Part shown: positions 57,808 through 64,000 of the stretch, piece by piece
Numbering within the stretch: the first letter of the stretch is position 1
Layout of the letters: each line of letters starts with the position of its first letter
NCBI GenBank assembly: GCA_015039365.1
Contig: WION01000241.1
Location: 1 to 64,000, forward strand
DNA: 64,000 nt
Origin: Amanita rubescens
Lineage: Eukaryota; Basidiomycota; Agaricomycetes; Agaricales; Amanitaceae
Direction of reading: 5' to 3'
Notes under the pieces: model-generated
Databases searched by the model: none
What the model was told of the DNA's origin: nothing
Seen by the model: the letters and a program-made list of their open reading frames with translations, nothing else
Translations under genes and position numbers: made by a program

Positions 57808-60800
57808 TGTCATCGCATGCGTTACATGCAGATGAACATCCTATACCCGCTTTTTTTATTTATTTTACCAATACTCTTATTCGAGTAGCAAAGAATGACT
57901 TTTCATTCTTGATTAGATGGTATCTATACGATACACATAGATTTAATAGTATCAAACTGGTTCTCATTTCGAACGACAAGCCGCAACGAGAGTGAATACT
58001 AAGATGAATTGCACGTAGGACAAGGGAGTAATTGGGTTTTTGCTTGAGAAAGTAGAATCTGCTAGGCATTTGACCATCGAGTTAACAAGAGAACTCGAGG
58101 TAACGCGCAGTTGAAGGTTGTCCAAACCGCAATGAGCGTGTTGAGTCATACAGCCTTGAACAGGATTGCGGACGGATGAAGAAAACGGCGTCTCAGCGCA
58201 GCAATAGACAAAAAACCGCTGATCATTTGTCATGCCTTGAAGTGGAAGCCTTTTGGCACAAGTATTACAAAGAATACGGGAGTTACTTACAGACATCGTG
58301 ACTTCCCCGCGCCTTTTCTTCCTTTGCTTCGTCCAACAGTATTTGCTATCGTTTTGCAAACGCGACAGGGAAAGCTTGGCTCTACAAGATGATTCATCAA
58401 AGAGCAACTTCTGTGGGTTTGATGCCCTTTACGCGTTAAACCACAACGCCTTGAACACGATTATGAACTGGTTCGGGAAGTGCAACGAGAGCAATAGAAA
58501 GGACTTACTTCCAATGAATATTATCTTGAACGCCGACAATAGACCGTTCACGCTGGCACAAGCCTTCTACCCAGTAAAGGATGGGAACGAGACTTGCATT
58601 CCTTGATACTGACGAATGCCGTCCTATTTCGCAGGAAAACTTGTTTCACAAGGCGACCGCTGAAGAGCAATTTCTAAAGATAATGGTATGTTCTGCTTGT
58701 ACTTCGTCTTGAATGGCGACAGGGCTTGTTGAACGATCTAGAAAGAAACGAGCATAAGGTCGTGGACTGGTGACACTAGAGATGAGTCATTGCCTAGATT
58801 TAGAATGGATTTGAACGTACGCAGATTCAACCATGTGGGAAAAAATGATCAAAGGTGAAAACAAAATGGGAAGGCGTTGCCAATAACAAGAAGAAGCATG
58901 TGAACGATGGCCACCTGCGCCAATGACTGGTGGAAATTACCACCGTATGTCGGTCCGTGCGCCTCTAAACCGAACATTCTTTCCGCAGCACTCCAACGAC
59001 GTGCTGTCTCGGACGGATCCTCACAACGGCGGGCGTGACATTGAGTATATGTTTGTCTCGGCCTTCCGGTCCTTGTCCCAAGCTCAGCTGCTCAATGCAT
59101 CAAGTATCACTGGTGCCAACTCTAGCGCCTGCGTCCGATTAGCCTCGCTAAATGCAACCTAGACGGAATTACCCACACAACAAAGTTTGCACCACAATTC
59201 GCAAGGTTAGAATACGCGAGAACCCAATATAAAGGAACCGCCTAAATAGAGAACAAGGTCACAGGCTTCAAGTGAAGAAAAAAAAACTGTTAACGTTTGA
59301 CGTTTAGTATGTATCATGTGCTTCAACCTTCCAATATACTTCGAAGATTCGGTTCCGGTGTCAAACTGACAGTTGGCACAGAAGCATCCACAATTCGAGG
59401 CCTCCAAATGAGCGGAAGGCGTGGGGAGTATTTACTTGTGTTGAAACGCTGATCCGCTTACATCCGAGTCTTCTACTTAACCGCCAAGTTACTGTATTGC
59501 ATACCGCCAAAGCTACGGGTATCGGTAAAACAAAATACCTCTGGTTATCATCGGCGCCACAAGCGACGACCACTAGCAATTATGCTACAAGTAATCCCTC
59601 ACCATAACCGACGCTTTTTGGACCCTACAACCAAGGGAAGTCCAGTCAATTAACCTTCTCCACAACACGAGGCACGTTACAATTCGGGTGTAACACTTAC
59701 AAGGGTCAACCTGTCATGCCTCTTTCCACACCCCAGAAGCTAGGTCACACTGCTGATTCCGGACTAAATTAAATGTCAGGGTGGCGAGAAAAGAAAAAAA
59801 CGCAGAAGAACAAAAGGGAAAAACTTTAATTGACGATCGAAAAGGTCAATTGAAGGCACGAGCGCTGCACCGCCTGCCACCACCGTCCGTGCCTCTTCCT
59901 TGCGGCGCTGGTGCGGGGAACCCCTTTGCAACATGCCAAAGGCAATGTCATGAAAACACAGGCCACCGGCCCTGGTTTTCTACTCCCCGAACCTGTGGGC
60001 ATGCGGTTTCGAAATCTGTACACCAGGTCGACGTGCCCGCCGTAAGTCCCTCCTTCTAGTCCTATCAGGGTTAGTTGACATGAGTTAGTGCGGTCTTGAC
60101 AATCCGGGGTATGCAGCACAGCGGCATGTTGCGAGCCAAGCAATGAAAATGGAACCTTGTACCTGTACGCCTGTATGTTGAGGTATGCGTCATTTTCGCG
60201 TTGTCAATCATTGTTAAATCCAATCCTTAGAAACCGTCTCACTTCTGAACCTTCGAATATTGAATATGTTGACTGAAGCTAGAAGGACGTCGAAATGTTG
60301 ACAGATGACAAGTTGACAGCTGGAAGGATAAATTGAAAAGCGTTGGATCAACCCTCTTGTTGTCAATCGTCTCAGTAAACCTGACCACCCACCGTGTCCT
60401 ACGTGCTGAAAAAAAAAAACTTGCTTCAGGATCCGACGCAACACGGCCAAGACGACAATGAAAATGGCTATACGAGATGGAGACCAGGCAGGCGTTACTA
60501 TGGATGGAACGGAACCAGGAGGAAATAATGGATGCGCCATAATCGTGAACGGGGAGGGAAGGGACGGGAGGACAGGAATAAGTAGCACGTAAAAAGCTAT
60601 AATATACCAAAATAGAGCGATAGTGAAAGAAGCACAGAGAAGAGGGATGATACACAACACCAAGGAATATATGCAACGAGAACAGCTCGATCAACAAGGA
60701 TAGATGGATGGCAGGGAAATGGTAGGTATATATTCCACAAAAAGTCAACTGGAAAAGAGCAAGATGACGCGCAATGCGATGGATGATGGTACGCGAGGCG

Positions 60801-60983
60801 GCTGGTAGGCTTCAAGGAACAGACTTGCAAGGGCGCGATGCTGAAATTGAAATTGAAGATGCTGGGTGTGACATCTAGAAATCTAGGGCGCGGCGAAGCA
60901 GGCGATAATGGTCGGAGAAATCTAACGAATTGGGAAACCAGAATTCCAGTAGTGCATCTTCCCCTGTGGCGTAATAAATAGTT
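57808..60983. other. 3.2-kb region without a supported gene
   Basis: A minus-strand frame at about 57964..58407 contains a Cys-rich word (ILCNTCAKRLPLQGMT) that could be part of a zinc-ribbon-like exon, but no start, partner exon or family is clear. ORFs at 58253, 58923, 59781 and 60239-60830 are overlapping, low-complexity or hydrophobic by composition and look like chance. The stretch 60214-60983 is probably the 3' UTR of the next minus-strand gene. Confidence 0.35.
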
Positions 60984-62358
60984 TTATGACCTCCCAGTAT
61001 AGATGAAATCAGATGAGTTGTCTATTGAAGGAAGGCGCCGCTTGAATCGCAAAGGCATGTGCAAGCCAAAGCCGCCAACCTCGTTATTAGCAGGATGCAT
61101 AAGGTGATCGGAAGTGGTGGAACAAGGAGCTTTTGTTTCAGCGCTAGTACCCGTTTCTGGCGGTTTCAGATTTTTACTGCAATTGGGATTCCGTGTGGCA
61201 TACAAGGGCAATTTAGGCAATCGCGAGTCCAAATCGTCTGGAGTGCCGGGAGCCAGAGCCGGCGATTCTTCGTCCTCTTCGTCATCGTCCAATTCTATCT
61301 CCACATCGTTCACGAAGATTACATTCCGCTTCCGGGTAGGCTTTGGAGGTTCCGCGAGCTTGACTGGCCGGGCATCATCGCAAGAATGGGATGATTTTTC
61401 GGAGTGAAAATTTGACGGCTCGATGCCGGGGCGATGTGAGACAACGTGTTCGCTATGATCGTCATCCATATCAGGGAAATAAGAATCCCTCGGTCCGAAA
61501 CGATGGTTATAATATCTATCGACCCCGCAGGAAAAATGTCGTGGGGGGAGTTGAAGAAAAGAGGGTTCCGGAGATCCAGATGATGCACGAGACATGGGAC
61601 TGCTGTCCAGTGATGCGTTGGTCAATGAGGGAGTCGGTGGATCAAGGGATTGGTCCGTATCAGAAGGAAGGTCAGGAGATGCGCTACGGGAGGAGGAATT
61701 AGAGGGAAGAGGGTTTGTATCCGATGAAGTCGGTGTATCTAGTAACGGCAGAAAGGCAAAATTGGGCCGGGGACGTTGCGCCATAGGATTTGAAAATTTC
61801 TCATTAGAGGGCAGTAACTGGTGGTGGTTACTGGGAGGAGAACGAGGCCTTGATGTGATTCGCCTCTGCAAGAGCAATGAGGTAAGGCCCAAGTTGTAAT
61901 TGGTCGGACTAACGTGGGGCGTTGTCTGAAGGGGAGCCTGGGTTGCAACGGCAGGCTCCGCTTGGGGCAGCAAAGGCAGGAGTCCGATGGGCACCGTAGA
62001 CAGATACTGCCGGCCTGGCCTTCCCAAGATCGGATCCGGAGGTTGGTTTGCCAAGGGTAGAGATCGTTGAATCTCCTTCAGTTCCATCAAGTCCCTGCAT
62101 AAACATAGGTAAAAACGCGGAGCATGATCAGTTTCCACAACCTGGAGACGGAACACGGAGAAGACGGTGTGGGAGCGTTGCAGCAGGGACTCACTGGTAA
62201 GATAACTTGCGGGCGGGCTCTATGGGGGTTCGATCCCATTCGTCCGCAAAAAAGACTTGCTCGGATCCATCAGCTTCGAAGGCAACACACTTCCGAGCGT
62301 TTGCACACTCGGGCCCCGGGCTTGGGGTTGGTGAGGGTTGCTTCAAGCAGCCTTTCAT
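60984..62358 (-). CDS. Conserved fungal protein of unknown function
   Basis: Predicted exons 62195..62358 and 60984..62094, phase 2 junction, 424 aa. Begins MKGCLKQPSPTPSPGPEC, then ARKCVAFEADGSEQVFFADE with WDRTPIEPARKLSYQDLMEL and KEIQRSLPLANQPPD, a pattern I associate with a conserved, otherwise unnamed basidiomycete protein. The rest is Ser/Pro-rich with an acidic block (ELDDDEEDEES) preceded by a basic KPTRKRNVIFVNDVEIE, and a second conserved end (LRFKRRLPSI). No catalytic motif or membrane segment. The ADEWDRTP block resembles the KVxF/W docking motifs of protein phosphatase 1 regulators only loosely. An extra upstream exon is possible because the frame stays open before the Met. Confidence 0.72.
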
Positions 62359-64000
62359 CGGTACAGTATTGCACTGGGCTGCGGCTGCGAGTCGTGTGCT
62401 GGCGAGAACAAAGGTGAGTTGGCGGCAGAATACTTGAATGGGTACCAGTGTGAGTTTAAGGGGGACCTGGGAAAACTAGCTCCTTGTACGTCTATTTTTG
62501 GCCCCTCCGCCTCCACCGCCCCCGTTTCACTTCATATTCTTCTTCCGTTCCCACTACTGCTGTCCAGATTATAAATTCGCCATGCGTCCCCAGCCTCACA
62601 TCCTCCCATGACCCAGCCGCTGAACTCGTCGTTCTCGCAACCTTCTCATAAGGAAGATGAAGTCGGCGTGGCTGACTCTCCGGCGATCACGTGCACCGGT
62701 GGCGTTTTCGACCAATGGCGAAAAAGCACATTGTCATCGATTTTCCCAGAATCATAGCTGTGCGGTCATAATCTGCCACCGCACCAAGACCAGTGCCGGG
62801 CCCTTTGACGTGGCCATTCATCTCAACAGCAAATACCGAGCCATAGTACCACGAATCCAAGTAGAATTCATGACTGTTACTCCTGCGGAGCACTTTTTAG
62901 CGCTTAGCCATTCGAGCTAGTTCCCGAGCATGTGTAAATTATAGCCAACTAATATCGATTTCATTTCCACTTACCCCATTCCCGTGTTCTTCGACCAATG
63001 GCTGAATGGCATGCCGAAATTCTGGACCATGCCTGCATGGACAGCTATGGACAAGTCCTAGCCCCCCCCCAAAGTGTTGCTGCAAGCTTCCCCAAGACTT
63101 CCCCAGATGACATCACTGACAGATTTAACAAGGACGCTCGCCTCACTTCCCTTGATGCAGCATGTTGCTTTCCCCAATATTTCTATAACCCCAAAATGTT
63201 TAGTTTCGGATTTATGGCGGCCAGACGCGGGACCCGTCTCCACAATCAATTGAAATCTAGACGTTCTGTTAATTTACATACATCTCAGGCAGACTACTGT
63301 CGACTCTTACCTAAGCATAGTTTTAATTGATGCTACCTGGTACCAGCGCGCGTTGATGCACTGCTACAGCGCTAGCGCGGATTACATCCTACGATCGACC
63401 TGGAGTTTGGAGAAGAGTTCAATAGCGACCGGTTCTGTTTTTTTCATATCTTATCAGGGCTTCAGCTACACAAAAGGATATGTCCCTGCAAGGGAACCTG
63501 TCGAATGTGGCATGCGGTCGTGGGAGTTGTCCCTCTGAGCGAGTCACGTTCAGTGTCTGATGATTTCCATCACCAGCATGGCAGACTCACCAAGTAAACG
63601 ATATCAGGGAAAGTGTCTGTGGGATTTTTAAGAGCTGCGATGTCAATTGAAGAGGCGCTGTCGTCGGAATCTCCGATTACCACTCGCAACAAGGTTTTCA
63701 ACTTGCCTCATGTGTTATTTGCAACGACATTAGAGTTGGAACGGGGTATGTGTTTCTTTCCCCATCTAATCTGCATCACCGGATCAATAGTATCTGTTCA
63801 TTTTCTATCCGACACAGCATGTCGCGATAAGCCACTTTACTGCCAAAGAGAAAGGCTGTTCAGCTAGGTTCAGCTTTAACAGGCTTGAACATGAGGCGAT
63901 CGTATCCAGGGCAACGTCCGTTGCTCTCGACACAACGCTGGTATCGTATCTTTATCTTACTCCGTCAGTTACGTCAAATTTCAAATAAGCTACCGCAAAT
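62359..64000. other. Right edge: weak coding candidates only
   Basis: Short + strand frames look partly coding: an ATG at 62609 (MTQPLNSSFSQPSHKEDEVG), a frame at 62998..63330 with TSPDDITDRFNKDARLTSLD, and one at 63613 with SIEEALSSESPITTRNK. The phrase TTCGACCAATGGC occurs twice (near 62708 and 62990). I cannot join these into a gene or name a family; the window ends here. Confidence 0.3.

Noticed and set aside
60214..60830. Overlapping hydrophobic minus-strand ORFs that look like membrane proteins
   Set aside because: Two frames are open at once, composition is T/C-rich, and the location fits the 3' UTR of the gene ending at 60984.
62190..62250. tRNA-like B box (GGTTCGATCCC) with a short perfect stem
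   Set aside because: The loop would be one base too long, no A box or matching acceptor stem lies upstream, and the segment is inside the coding exon of the conserved fungal protein.

Overview
The window is nuclear DNA from a filamentous fungus, most likely an Agaricomycete (mushroom-forming basidiomycete). Genes lie on both strands and are interrupted by many introns of about 40-60 nt with GT..AG ends; first exons can be only 10-13 nt long. The gene families fit: a CmcJ/NvfI-type oxidoreductase, a crinkler-type effector, a DUF6570 Helitron protein, tandem fungal-rhodopsin-like 7TM genes, a GH76 mannanase, a DM9-repeat protein and aminoglycoside-phosphotransferase-like (APH) genes. I see no rRNA, CRISPR array or convincing tRNA gene.

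Left part (1-21 kb): a CmcJ-like enzyme cut by the window edge, tRNA 2'-phosphotransferase (TPT1) divergent from an APP1-type phosphatidate phosphatase, a dead kinase-like gene, a TMEM170-like membrane protein, a crinkler effector (ubiquitin-like header, P-loop NTPase, nuclease-like C terminus), an NTF2-domain protein with a long disordered repeat-bearing N terminus, an EngB-type GTPase, an anoctamin and a truncated Helitron. Six neighbouring genes between 2.4 and 18.6 kb need small frame corrections, although their conserved motifs are preserved.

Middle (21-43 kb): a dynamic, lineage-specific region. It holds a 166-bp tandem duplication carrying a TATA box, two tandem secreted galactose-binding-like proteins, an acid-ceramidase/NAAA-like amidase, a dead phosphotransferase, two intact and one dead member of a small secreted protein family sharing one core promoter, an intact FGD-type RhoGEF (DH-PH-FYVE), three 7TM genes (one dead, two in a roughly 2-kb segmental duplication) and a TA-flanked pogo-like transposon remnant.

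Right part (43-64 kb): mostly intact genes. These are a secreted GH76 mannanase, a 347-bp MITE with about 77-bp terminal inverted repeats and a 6-bp target duplication, thymidylate kinase, ER-anchored ubiquitin-conjugating enzyme UBC6, spliceosomal cyclophilin CWC27, an APH-like phosphotransferase with an inverted fragment of itself upstream, a DM9 protein and a conserved fungal protein of unknown role. The last 1.6 kb holds only weak coding candidates. For most genes in the 24-62 kb part I could trace a continuous reading frame through predicted splice sites with consistent phases, in contrast to the frame-shifted zone on the left.
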